DNA of 64,000 nucleotides, from positions 124,001 through 188,000 of the forward strand of contig JAWWUD010000111.1 in NCBI GenBank assembly GCA_033964015.1, read 5' to 3'. This DNA is from Scolanthus callimorphus. Taxonomy: Eukaryota; Cnidaria; Anthozoa; Actiniaria; Edwardsiidae. Of the stretch, positions 53,652 through 64,000 are shown piece by piece (within the stretch, counting starts at the first letter, position 1; every line of letters starts with the position of its first letter). A program made the position numbers and the translations under genes. The notes under the pieces were generated by a model that was not told the DNA's origin, made no database searches, and saw only the letters and a program-made list of their open reading frames with translations.

Positions 53652-53914
53652 TGTAAATGAAGCCTCTTTATATATTCTTTGCCTCTCCTTTTTAAAATAG
53701 CTCAGATTCATTTTTTCGTTAAATTTAGCCCTCTATCCTAGCGATTAGACCGCATCGACCAAATGACCGTTAAGTTTCAAGTGGGTGTAAATGGTGCCTC
53801 TTTATATATTCTTTGCCTCTCTTCTTTAATAGCTCAGATTCATTGTTCGTTAAATTTAGCCCTCTATCCCAGCGATGAGACGGCATCGACCAAATGACCG
53901 TTAATTTTCAAGTG
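53652..53914. repeat. tandem duplication of the copy 2 promoter region
   Basis: 53652-53783 and 53787-53914 both run from TGTAAATG through the TATA-bearing TCTTTATATATTCTTTGCC to CCGTTAANTTTCAAGTG. Copy 2 thus has two TATA boxes (53667 and 53799) about 132 bp apart, where copies 1 and 3 have one. Confidence 0.75.
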
Positions 53915-56099
53915 GTTTTTTTTAGTTGAATCACACAATAAATCCAGCACCCCTTCACATTCGATGGCATTGTACAATATTTATTATTAATCCAGACCTG
54001 ATCTTTATAGTGCGAATAAAAATTGTAAGAGAAGAAATGATACACCCATCTCCAGCAGCAAAACCAGTTCACGAAACGCGTCAAAGGATATTTAAAGCCC
54101 TCAAGGAATTTATATCGAGCGACTATAAGCGTTAATGGAAATATAATTTTGCGAACTTTGTTCCTGCATTGCGGGGTTTTCTGCAAGCAGCAAAACAACT
54201 GCCTTAAAACGTTTTCTTTGCTTCTTTTGGAATTATTAAGGACATGACGAAGTTTCTTAAATAGAATTTACGTTTGTGCATAAAAGCATGAATAGAATAT
54301 AACCACTGGATTGGAATGTGAAAAATCAACTCAGTGTCACTTTAAGTTTATTGCGGCAGAGGCTAATATAAAACGCGCGCCTTCTACGAAATAGAATTGC
54401 TCTTCCGTCGACATTTTGTAGCATTTAAGCTAGTTTCTGCTCTCCAAAAAGAACATTCTGCACTCTCTTTCCTGTTTTCGCAAGAATCGCGCCCTAAGTG
54501 GGGAACTAAGCTGGCAAAACATTTAAAGTGTTGCGGTATAAAGACTTAACTTTGACGCATGAGTTTTAAGAGGCCTCACCATTGTACTGCAATATTTGCT
54601 TAAAAGTGATCCGCTTTGTATTTGCCGCGCGATAATATCTGACAAATATAATAACATGGTTCGGTAAGAAGACAATTCAATTATATTTTTTATTAATTTA
54701 GTTTCTGTTTTTTTTTTCATTCACAGATAACAACTTGTATAACTTTTTAATGCCATGTTATGGAGTGGTATAAATTCCTTGGAGATAACAAAAGGCAGAA
54801 AAACTAGCGCTGTACTGATAGAAAAGACTCCACAAATTTCGAGGTTTAACGTAAAGAAAAAAATTCCGACACTCTTTGCCCTGTAAACATGGCTCTCGCG
54901 AAAAACGTGCGTAGAGCTCTGTGTTTGTACGACAAGGGTCAGCACAGACTACGTTATGTATAAATTCAGTTTTAAAGGCAAGAAGGATTGAGTTTTTAAC
55001 GAGCTAACAAAGCATGCGATAGATATAGTACACACATAAATATCCAAGAAACTGCACGTAAGGGGTGGACCATTAAAAATGAGGAGGGGGGTGGGGGTGG
55101 CAATTCCCAAAGACCAATCCTTCCAAAAAAAACAATTATTGCAGAGATACAAGGTAGTAAAAAAACATCATACAAATACCTGATCCCGGCCGAGAAAAAG
55201 ATTGCGCAAAAAATTCGCCAACTTCCCTCCCTCTCCAAATTTCTCATTTGCCTTCAGCTTTAAAACTACACACCACTGAGCCATAATTCGCTATCTTGAA
55301 AACAAGTATGAACTGTTTCAAAAGAATGCGCAGATAAAAGAGAAATTATGAGCACGTTTTGAGCTTTTAGCTCAAAATAATAAAAAAAATACAGATGGTC
55401 TTCATTAAAACCTGATACCGTCTCTCTTTTTCATAATGTATTGATAATTTATTAAACATTTTCCATTGTTTTGTTTTTCGAGAAAAAAAATAGAATTTTT
55501 AAAGTGCGGCGAAAGAGTTTTGCAGTTGCAAGGTCACACTCAAGTGGTGTGTGTTTTGTATTCAGGAATGTCAAATTAATATCGGTCTTTGCACCTTTAC
55601 AGTGTTTAAAATACTGTGGCACCTCAAACGTTTCGCCTAGCTACAATGGACGATTTTTGAGACACGAAAGAAAAGAATAAGCAGTTGAATTGCTTTTGAA
55701 TATAAATGTACGTGTGCAAGGTTTTCAGCGAAAATGTATAAACCATTCTCAGTAACTTCGAACTGTAACCAGTGATGGAATATTGTATATTATATTTGTG
55801 CATTCCATGGCCAAGTGAATAATTTTGCTTTGCCAGTGTTATACGTTTTTATTACCAATTTCAATTCCAGTTTTCTTTCCCGTTTTCCTCCACACAAAAA
55901 ACGTAAAACTAGAATGTTTGATTTTGCTCTTGAAAAGAGTTTTTCCTATCCATGCACGTACTTGAATTGTTTTCTCGTAAAAAATATTATAATTACATTT
56001 CGTCTTCAAAGGGTATGCATGATATCATTTAAAGGTCTCTGTGGTTATTATAGGTTATTATAGATATTGCGCCTTCGTACTGTGGATCGATTAAGACTT

Positions 56100-57313
56100 G
56101 TAACAGAGAAATATACTTCTGCACATTAGAAAACTCGTCAAGATCTAAAAGGACGTAAGAAGAAGCCGTTAGCCCTACGCCATGAGCCCATAACAAGGAA
56201 TTCGTACTCCATAATCCTAGATAATAATAATAACTATTATGTTATTATTACAGCCCTTGGACGTCACTCGCATTGATGTTGGACTTGATGACGTCACGTC
56301 ATCGCCACGGCCTGGGAACCCGTGCAGAACACAGTGCCTAAGCTTAGCTTGTTATGATTAAACATGCTCTATAAGTTGAAATAAGGTGCAATGGCCGTGG
56401 AAGATATACTGCTGAACGTAGGATCTGAAAGATCTAAGTAGCGTTGAAAACGAAGACGTCTTATGCTGGGAGGCCGCTCCGTGCCAAAATAGCCGGATTT
56501 TCAATCTCGCGCGCAGAGAGGTAGAGATTTAGCGATTCTCAATGGAATGCAATGAGTTGAGAAGCGCTTACATTTCAGGAGCGCGCACGCTTGCACGTTA
56601 TAAGTTGCGTATTTTGAGTTGCGCGCCATTTTGCGACTTATGCAAACTAGAGCGCTTCACATCCAAGGCCCGTTAGTTGTCATTGATTGCGCGTGTAGCG
56701 AGTAATGGGAAGACTCGATTCTAGCGATCTTATCGCTTTGGGTTTCCTGTGGTTGCCGTAAGGGGATGGTTTCTTTAATTCTATGGCAGCCACGGGCACT
56801 CCGAATCAAAACCTGTTTGCACTTGGCCACAACACAAAGACGACGCCCAGAAGAGTCGTATTGCAGTTTTTGTGTGTGCTTTCTTTGGTGTTTGTAGCAA
56901 ATTTTTAAATGCATTCGGTAAATATATTTGCAATTTATTGTTAGCCTAAAAGATACGTGGGCTCTGGAACGAAATTGTTAATCAAAATAACTTTAACCAG
57001 AAGTGCATTAAACCAGAAGTGCCCATCTTGGTATTACCCGCGCGCCGATGATGTTGTGGGCGAAAAAATATATTTTTAGAAGTACCACAGGGAACCCACG
57101 CACGCGATTCGGCACGAAACGTGACAAGAAACATGGTGGCCGCACGATGCTATTGGACGAGAAAAAACGCCTCGGTTCTTATCGCTAGACGATGATTGGT
57201 CATAATCTTGGGACTTTTTGTAAACCTCTGATTCTAAAGAAAGCTTTTGTTGTGTTTATACAAGAAGTCGAAGTGGATGTAAAGGGATATTTTTGGAATG
57301 GTTTGCTGCCTCG
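56100..57313. other. gene-free stretch before the palindrome
   Basis: No conserved coding sequence. TGACGTCA-like motifs at about 56280-56300. The open frame at 56657-56914 (minus) has no recognised family. Confidence 0.35.
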
Positions 57314-59167
57314 AGTAGTATAGTAGGTATGGAATTAGCCGAATTTTTGCGGTGGAATACTAATTTTTGCGGTGGAATAAATTATCTCTGATGACGTCAT
57401 GGCCTATTGTGTTCAAAACAAAGGGAAACAATACCAGGATTAACACTGGAATACTTTTGTTAAGGAGGGATTAGGGAAACAATACCAGGATTAACTAACG
57501 GAAGCTTTTTGTCATGGAGGAATTAAGAAACTAATCCCAGGATTAACACTGGAATGCTTTTGTCCAGGAGGGATTAGGGAAACAATACCAGGATTAACTA
57601 ACGGAAGCTTTTTGTCATGGAGGGATTAAGAAACTAATCCCAAGATTAACACTGGAATGCTTTTGTCTCTCTCGGTGGAATGAATGATGACGTCATGGGT
57701 TATATTTCGCAACTTATTGTTCTCTTCTGTGATCTGATTGGTGGATGATGACGTCATGGGTTATTTTTAGCAACGTATTGTTCTTTTGAGTGCTCTGATT
57801 GGTGGATGATGATGTCATTTTACCATCCTATTGTTGTCAAAGGGATTAAATACGAAGCCCTATCCGCCCGAGTCATTTCACCCCAACGTGACGGGCGCTG
57901 TAGCGGACGTGACGGGCGCTGTAGCGGGCGTGACGGGCGCTGTAGCGGGCGCGACGGGCGTTGTAGCGGGCGTTGACGGGCGTTGTAGCGGGCGTTGACG
58001 GGCGTTGACGGGCGTTGTAGCGGGCGTTGACGGTCGCGACGGGCGCTGTAGCGGGCGCGACGGGCGTTGTAGCGGGCGTTAACGGGCGTTGTAGCGGGCG
58101 TGACGGGCGTTAACGGGCGCTATAGCGGGCGTGACGGGCGTCGCGCTCGTCAACGCCCGCTACAACGCCCGCTATAGCGCCCGTCAACGCCCGTCACGCC
58201 CGCTACAGCGCCCGTCAACGCCCGCTACAACGCCCGCTACAGCGCCCGTCGCGACCGTCAACGCCCGCTACAACGCCCGTCAACGCCCGCTACAACGCCC
58301 GTCAACGCCCGCTACAACGCCCGCCAACGCCCGCTACAACGCCCGTCAACGCCCGCTACAACGCCCGTCAACGCCCGCTACAACGCCCGTCGCGCCCGCT
58401 ACAGCGCCCGTCACGCCCGCTACAACGCCCGCTACAACGCCCCTCGCGCCCGTCAACGCCCGCTACAACGCCCGTCAACGCACGCTACAACGGCCGTCGC
58501 GCCCGCTACAGCGCCCGTCACGTCCGCTACAGCGCCCGTCACGTTGGGGTGAAATGACTCGGGCGGATAGGGCTTCGTATTTAATCCCTTTGACAACAAT
58601 AGGATGGTAAAATGACATCATCATCCACCAATCAGAGCACTCAAAAGAACAATACGTTGCTAAAAATAACCCATGACGTCATCATCCACCAATCAGATCA
58701 CAGAAGAGAACAATAAGTTGCGAAATATAACCCATGACGTCATCATTCATTCCACCGAGAGAGACAAAAGCATTCCAGTGTTAATCTTGGGATTAGTTTC
58801 TTAATCCCTCCATGACAAAAAGCTTCCGTTAGTTAATCCTGGTATTGTTTCCCTAATCCTTCCTGGACAAAAGCATTCCAGTGTTAATCTTGGGATTAGT
58901 TTCTTAATTCCTCCATGACAAAAAGCTTCCGTTAGTTAATCCTGGTATTGTTTCCCTAATCCCTCCTTAACAAAAGCATTCCAGTGTTAATCCTTGTATT
59001 GTTTCCTTAATCCCTCCTTAACAAAAGCATTCCAGTGTTAATCCTTGTATTGTTTCCCTTTGTTTTGAACACAATAGGCCATGACGTCATCAGAGATAAT
59101 TTATTCCACCGCAAAAATTAGTATTCCACCGCAAAAATTCGGCTAATTCCATACCTACTATACTACT
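57314..59167. mobile_element. 1.85 kb near-perfect palindrome (foldback element) with GC-rich core
   Basis: Left arm begins AGTAGTATAGTAGGTATGGA and the right arm ends with its exact complement at 59167. The direct repeat GCCTCG flanks both sides. Arms of about 575-620 bp contain, in mirrored order, two GCGGTGGAATA phrases, two to three tandem 60 bp units around GGATTAACACTGGAATGCTT, TGATGACGTCAT motifs and AATCCCTTTGACAACAATAG. The core (about 57890-58545) is a minisatellite of GCGGGCGTTGACGGGCGTTG-type units whose strand flips near 58140. No coding capacity; the open frame 58131-58610 is a product of the array. Confidence 0.85.
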
Positions 59168-60024
59168 GCCTCGCTCTTCGGTTTAGGAAGTCATGGCTGT
59201 CATGAAATCGTAGCTTGACCTTTAGCTTGCTAATTTTCCTGGGAAAGACGGTCTTCAGATTCAGTTCAGGGATTTTTATGACCTTCTGTTACGTACATTC
59301 AACGGACTTTCGGGACAGAAAAAGCGACACAAAAGGAATTTTTTTGAGTTGGAAACCAGTTGGGTTACCGGCTTTAGCATTTAGGTTGGAGTTGGGAAAA
59401 ATAAATAAGTTATTAACTGGCTTTGGGCCTGTTCCATGGAAAATCTTTGACTTCGACCCTCTGACTTCGACCTGAAAATTGTTGACCTCAACCTTCGGGC
59501 ATTTACAGGCCTCCCAAGCCAGTAAATATTTACATAAACTAATATATACTATAAAATAACATGACTTGGGAAGAGATTCAAAATTGTTCGATTTTTTGCG
59601 CTCATTTGCCTGCGCACGAAGTAATTAAGATATTTTGAGACCGGTTCCGTCGCTCGCAACTAATTATTTTTCTTGTGTTGAAAGAAGTTGTGTCGCTTTC
59701 TCAGAAAATAAACACATTTAATTTGACCGTTATTATGGAGCGCGAGTCGTATACCAATCGAAAACTGACTCATTCAAAATTATTAAGTCACTAAGCAATC
59801 AGAGTTTTAACAGTTTAATAATTGTGCCATAGCGCACGGCAATTTTATCGCTTCTAACAGCCCGGCGTTTGTAGGCGGCCTCATCCTGGATACGGACTGC
59901 AACTGCCTTGCACAAAGGGCTTGTTGGCCGAAGGAGCCCTTATTTTCGTTGTAAACACTCTTGCCCTTCTGACATTTGCGTCTAATAGGCGTCTATGCAG
60001 ACGCGGTACATATTGTGTGATGAG
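59168..60024. other. gene-free stretch between palindrome and duplication copy 3
   Basis: No conserved coding sequence or clear repeat is recognised. AT-rich, with open frames too short and unlike any family. Confidence 0.4.
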
Positions 60025-60762
60025 CGTCACTGCAGCAGGACAGGACAAATCAGTTCCCAACTGCTACTCTCGCATAATTATGAGAAAAATACTGTTGATT
60101 CTCTTGAACAATTTACCAAGCGATGTCTAAAGAAAGAGAGAAGCTCATATATAAATGTCGAACGTCTCGAACAATCAGCGCGCTGAATCGCGTGAGTGAT
60201 TCTACTAATTATTAATTATTATCTTTTTAGATGCTGTTGTTCACTAACGTGTTGTCCAGTCGAAACCCTGTTCTGAATTGTCACTAGTCTGTTGGCCGAT
60301 TTCTATTCTGACCTCAAAACTAAAGACAGTGGTTGAAAAGAACCAAGCATGGTTTTTTTTCTCGTTTATTTTAAAAAAGTATACACATGATTGTTATAGC
60401 TCAATCCCTATTTAAAAAGCGTCATATTTTAAATTGTATTTCATCTATATTGTATTGCAAAAGTGAAATCCTCTTCGAATCGTGAATCTATATGGAAGTT
60501 TGATTGTAAAATTGGAGGGAAAGTATATTTCAGCACTGCAGCTAACCGTTTCAGTCACAAAGTGAAGGGCTCTTTTCTGGTGAAACTAATAAAAACATGC
60601 ATGTTAATTATGAATGTCCATTAGGAATTATTAATTAGAGCGGTTATGCAATCGGATTTGTTAACAATGTTAACAATGAAAAGCAAAAACCAGATGTTCA
60701 GTGCTTACTTGTTTAAACAAGTGGTCATGGACTGGCTTTTTGATGTAATCACACTCTCTGAA

Positions 60763-61778
60763 TCACTTCCTGGCCACAAAAGCAGAGAAAACTTTTTTGT
60801 TATACCAGCCTTTCGCTCCCTTACAACCCCATCCCATATGGAGATAGAATGAATCCTGGACTTGAGTTTTCCACTTGCCACAAATCCATTTAAAGAACCA
60901 GAAGCAATTCCTGTACTTTCTCGACCTTCTTTTGTACTTGGTGGCCACTGGGTAGTGCTGCGCTTTCCCCTTCTTCCCGCTCCCTTTAGGCACCCAGATA
61001 CCTATTATGGCTGGATAACCAGACTTGATGGCTGATATGGCTCGGTTACGGATCCACGTTCTTGTCCACCCAGTCCAGGAAAGCCAGTAGGTGTAGGAAG
61101 AAATCTTCGCGTTACCCCCTGTCTGGCTTTGTAAAACCCTGCAATTCGTTTCATGCCCTTGGGCGTAGTCGCACCCCCTCCGAAGAGACAGAAGGTCTTC
61201 AACTTCTTTCTGATTGCCAGGATGTACTTCTTCATCTTCTCCCTCTGCGCGGGAGGTTTCCAGAAGCACGGAGGTGCTACACAGCTAGAGGAACCAGAGA
61301 CCCCGTTGTTGCATCTGTAGAGGCGTTTACTGTAGCCGTACTGTGGAAAGGAGTGTGCCAGTCGGTCGTAGTACCCAAAAATCATCGCCCACGCAACTGG
61401 ACCACAACCTACAGGGCATTTAAAACCTTTAGGTTTAAACTGATCGTAGTCTGGAAACTTGTACTCTTTGGGTATCGACCAATAAGACCATTTCTTCCAT
61501 GGCTTGTACTGTCTCTTGGTTATCTTGCGACGCTCAAGTGGGATAACTTTGTCATTCTCGTCCGAGGTCTGGTCCTGGGAGGGCTGTTCGTCTTCAAGAC
61601 CCTCCAATGGGATTCCTTCGTCAGACTCGTCTGCAGGGTCCTGGGTTTCAGTTGAGGCGTCGGGCAGTTCACCTTCACTGATATTGATGTCAGTCCTGTC
61701 GTTCACGTCATGTGATAGATCTGCTCTCGCAGTTTTCATGGCAACCAGTAAGGTGATCCCAAGGAAAAGGAGCTTCAT
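60763..61778 (-). pseudogene. secreted C10/C39-like cysteine peptidase, copy 3, with a -1 frame break
   Basis: ATG 61778; signal peptide MKLLFLGITLLVAMKTARA, acidic propeptide, ERRKITKR, then GCGPVAWAMIFGYYDR as in copy 2. A four-residue-longer insert (CFWKPPAQREKM) follows VAP before KKYILAIRKK. The frame breaks at the same codon as in copy 1 (after FYKARQGV, near 61113-61118), here by loss of one base in GGGGGATAAC. It resumes one frame back with KISSYTYWLSWTGWTRTW, QHYPVATKY and SFYLHMGWGCKGAKGWY, to a stop at 60763. The usual MGWGG reads MGWGC here. Expected joined length is about 338 residues. Inactivation versus sequence error is unresolved. Confidence 0.75.
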
Positions 61779-61781
61779 TTT

Positions 61782-62748
61782 CTGTAAATAACCATTTAAT
61801 CAAATTAAGATAGATAAATTTGTAGAACCAAAATGAATGCAAAAATTGTTACGTGTTGAATAACGTGAAAGGGAAAGTTCATTTCTGGTTTACATGGTGA
61901 CCAATATTAGCGCATTCAAGGAATGCGCACTCTTTAGAGAGAGGTTTGTGAAACTCTGAATCCGATGTATGAAATAATATGGCATAACGTCATTATGCGC
62001 ACTATTGAAGCTCTAGCACAAATATCTTCTGCGCATTTATATGTTCTACATAAGCATATATCTGATGTATATACAGCTACAGTAAAAACCCGCATATAAG
62101 AACCTGGATTTTAAGAACCTGTTAGGCTAGAATTATCCATGTGAACCCCATGTTTCCTTGTATTTTCAAATCAAATAAGAACCTGTTTTAGGCTAAAATT
62201 CTAGGTTCTTATACGCGGGTTTTTACTGTATTTATGATCTGTTTGTCGTGTTGATCTAATACAGTAAGATCGAAACTTTCAAAATAATATCATTAGTTCT
62301 ATGACTACATACCACTTAAACTAGTTAAGATCGAAGGATGGATCGAAATTCTATAGGATTTAAACGGATTGAGTTCACTACCGTCATCTCATAGGCATAG
62401 ACTTTATGGGCTACAAAACTGACCATCGGACACAGAGTCTTTAACGTTGTAGATGATAAAACGCACGCTGCGGTATGGGAGAAGGAAAGTCGACGTCTTG
62501 AGGGAGCTGTTTTAGGATGATGTGCGCCTTTTCTGTCTACGCGATACAAAATGTCGCAGATGGTATTTCGAGGTCGTTTAAAGGTCGTAAAAATGAGTTT
62601 TTGTGCAAAGTGTTCGCCATTGCAAAACGTCAATCTTACCTTTTGAGCTCAGATTCTAGCTTCTGCCTTGTTTTCAGTGTTCCGTTATGGTTGTCAATGA
62701 AGTGACTGAAAATCAGCTGTAAACTGGTAAATGTTACCGCTTTATATA
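61782..62748 (-). promoter_or_regulatory. 5' UTR intron, leader exon and TATA box of peptidase copy 3
   Basis: TATATAAA at 62741-62748 (minus strand), leader exon ending 62640 (GCTCAAAAG, donor GTAAGA), intron 61782-62639, acceptor GTTATTTACAG four bases before the ATG. Confidence 0.65.
62080..62228. mobile_element. CAGTAAAAACCCGC MITE, 149 bp, in the leader intron of copy 3
   Basis: Ends CAGTAAAAACCCGCATATAA and complement of CAGTAAAAACCCGCGTATAA, TA on both sides (62078-62079, 62229-62230). Same termini as the gene-carrying element at 25505-26825. Confidence 0.8.
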
Positions 62749-63074
62749 TTCTTTGCCTCTCCTTTAAATAGCTCAAATTCATTGTTCGTTAAATTTAGCC
62801 CTCTATCCTAGCGATGAGACCGCATCGATCAAATGAGCGTTAAGTTTCAAGTGTTTTGATAGTAGAATCACCCGATGAATCCACCCAGCACCTCTTCACA
62901 TTCGACGGAATTAACACAGACCTGATCTTTATTGATAGTCCGAATAGAATTTCTACAGAGAAGAATTGATAGACCCATTCCCTGCCAAAAAAACAGTTGA
63001 CGAAAGCTCTACACGCTTCAAAGGATATAAACAAATCTCCAAGTAATTCATATCGAGCCACTGTTAGCGTTAAT

Positions 63075-63233
63075 CATAGGCGGCCGTCTCGGGGGGAGGA
63101 GGGGGGGGGGGGGGTTGATGCTCGAGCACCCCCACTTTTCGTCAAATTTTCATACATTTACTGTATTTTGTGTTTCGCTCTTCCCATACTTACTAATGAG
63201 CACCCCAACTTTTTATGGTCCTGCGCCATCTGT
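63075..63233. mobile_element. MITE family C, copy 2, with empty sites in paralogues
   Basis: 159 bp between two copies of GTTAAT (63069-63074, 63234-63239). Copies 1 and 2 of the duplication carry the uninterrupted AGCGTTAATGGAAA (near 49926 and 54130). The interior shares TTTTCGTCAAATTTTCATAC with 27361-27505. Confidence 0.8.
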
Positions 63234-63744
63234 GTTAATGGAAATATAGTTTTGAGAACGTTAGTTCCTTACCTGCATTGCGAGTTTTCTGCAAGCAGCA
63301 AAACAAACAAATGTCAACGGAAAAGTAATCTATTTCGCGCGCGTTTTATTTAGCCTCTCCGACAATAAACTGAGCCAAGTAGTGATACTGAGTTAGTTTT
63401 TTCACATTCCAATCCAGTGGTTATATTCTATTTTCTTTTATGCACAAACTGAAATTCTTTTCAGAAAATTCGTTCTGTTTATAGAAATAATTCCAAAAGA
63501 AGGAAAGTGGCATCCCCTAGTTTCTTTTGTGTTCTCCAGCATCACTCTGCACTCTCTTTCTTTCTTTCTTTCTTTCTTAAAGTGTTGCGGTATAAAGACT
63601 TAACTTTTACGCATGAGTTATAAGAGACCTCATCAGTGTACTGTCTTCACAAGTCGTTCAAGGTCTCATTTAAAGCAATTATTTGTCATTTTAAAGCTTC
63701 TGTAATTTATCCTGCGTAGCTGGCGGTTTTGTGTATTTTCCGAG

Positions 63745-63838
63745 ACGATTTCACTCCGAGCGCGAGATGTTCGATAAAAAGACGCGCGAAGAACAGGGCC
63801 GAAAAAACTTCTCGCGCTCGGAGTAAAATCGTCTCGGA
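63745..63838. repeat. hairpin repeat
   Basis: GACGATTTCACTCCGAGCGC is matched by GCGCTCGGAGTAAAATCGTC, a 30 bp imperfect stem with about 35 bp loop. Possibly a MITE end pair. Confidence 0.65.
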
Positions 63839-64000
63839 ACTTTTACCGCGAACATGTCAAGAAAATTTCGTCAAAAACTGTCGTTTTGCCGACGTTGCAA
63901 AACTTCCTTATTAGGAAATTCCCCCTTACCTTATTTGGAAGGTCTGTAAGTACTTTTCCTCATATCTTAGCGAAAATAGCAGGAAAATTTACCAAAACTT

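Larger units (their letters stand above)
52339..53674 (-). promoter_or_regulatory. 5' UTR intron, leader exon and TATA box of peptidase copy 2
   Basis: TATATAAA at 53667-53674 (minus strand), leader exon ending at 53576 with donor GTAAGAAC, intron 52339-53575, acceptor TTTATTTACAG. The intron is about 440 bp longer than in copy 1 because of the inserted elements listed below. Confidence 0.7.
51115..56100 (-). repeat. segmental duplication block, copy 2
   Basis: Longest block because of insertions: three repeat elements inside the 5' UTR intron (52.57-53.43 kb), a doubled promoter region (53652-53914), and extra sequence at about 54720-55860 relative to copy 1. Flanking homology to copy 1 resumes with CCGTTTTCCTCCACACAA at 55877 and AAGGGTATGCATGATATCAT at 56008. 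Confidence 0.75.
60025..63660 (-). repeat. segmental duplication block, copy 3
   Basis: Contains peptidase copy 3 with flanks. 60025-60640 matches 46813-47600, and the 5' flank matches copies 1 and 2 up to the shared GTGTTGCGGTATAAAGACTT at 63583. Two MITEs (62080-62228, 63075-63233) and a 190 bp inverted segment (about 63308-63501) distinguish it. Confidence 0.75.

Noticed and set aside
53652..53914. CRISPR-like or phage-type direct repeats
   Set aside because: Only two units, a simple tandem duplication of a promoter region in eukaryotic DNA; no spacer structure anywhere in the window.
58131..58610. 159-residue Arg/Pro/Thr-rich frame
   Set aside because: Translation of the GC-rich minisatellite core of the palindrome.

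Overview
The window is nuclear DNA of an animal. Genes are split by GT-AG introns, intergenic DNA is AT-rich, and much of the non-coding sequence is non-autonomous transposons (MITEs). Conserved metazoan genes are recognisable (HEATR5, CCDC97, DESI2, COX20), and several TIR and SINE types look like those of marine invertebrates. A cnidarian, probably an anthozoan, is my best inference, not a demonstrated fact.

Layout. (1) 1-13237, + strand: the last seven exons of a HEATR5A/B orthologue. Its 8.9 kb intron holds an intronless gene for a Cys-rich single-pass membrane protein with two PPxY motifs (5766-6614), plus several MITEs. (2) 13.3-15.7 kb: MITEs, then an intronless sulfotransferase-like gene on the minus strand. 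(3) 15.8-31.6 kb: about 16 kb without an intact gene, a nest of DNA transposons. It includes one 6.0 kb TIR-bounded unit (18983-25015) with other elements inside it, tandem tRNA-like units, and a 1.3 kb TIR element carrying a broken copy of a peptidase gene found intact elsewhere in the window. (4) 31.8-46.3 kb: a gene-dense block with a small single-exon gene, CCDC97 (+), DESI2 (-) and COX20 (+). The last two diverge from a roughly 400 bp shared promoter interval. (5) 46.8-63.7 kb: three tandem copies, all on the minus strand, of a gene for a secreted papain-fold (C10/C39-like) cysteine peptidase. Each has a TATA box, a non-coding first exon and one intron. Between copies 2 and 3 lies a 1.85 kb near-perfect palindrome, a foldback element with a GC-rich minisatellite core.

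How the parts relate. DESI2, COX20, CCDC97 and HEATR5 are housekeeping genes (protein modification, complex IV assembly, probably splicing, endosome/TGN trafficking) and do not form a pathway. The lineage-specific part is the peptidase family with its duplication history: paralogous empty sites date transposon insertions, one copy has a micro-inversion in its flank and one has a duplicated promoter. All three copies, and the last exon of COX20, carry a one-base reading-frame break, mostly at short homopolymers. This is either real decay or residual assembly error and should be settled first. All boundaries and splice sites were read by eye; no alignment or search was run.
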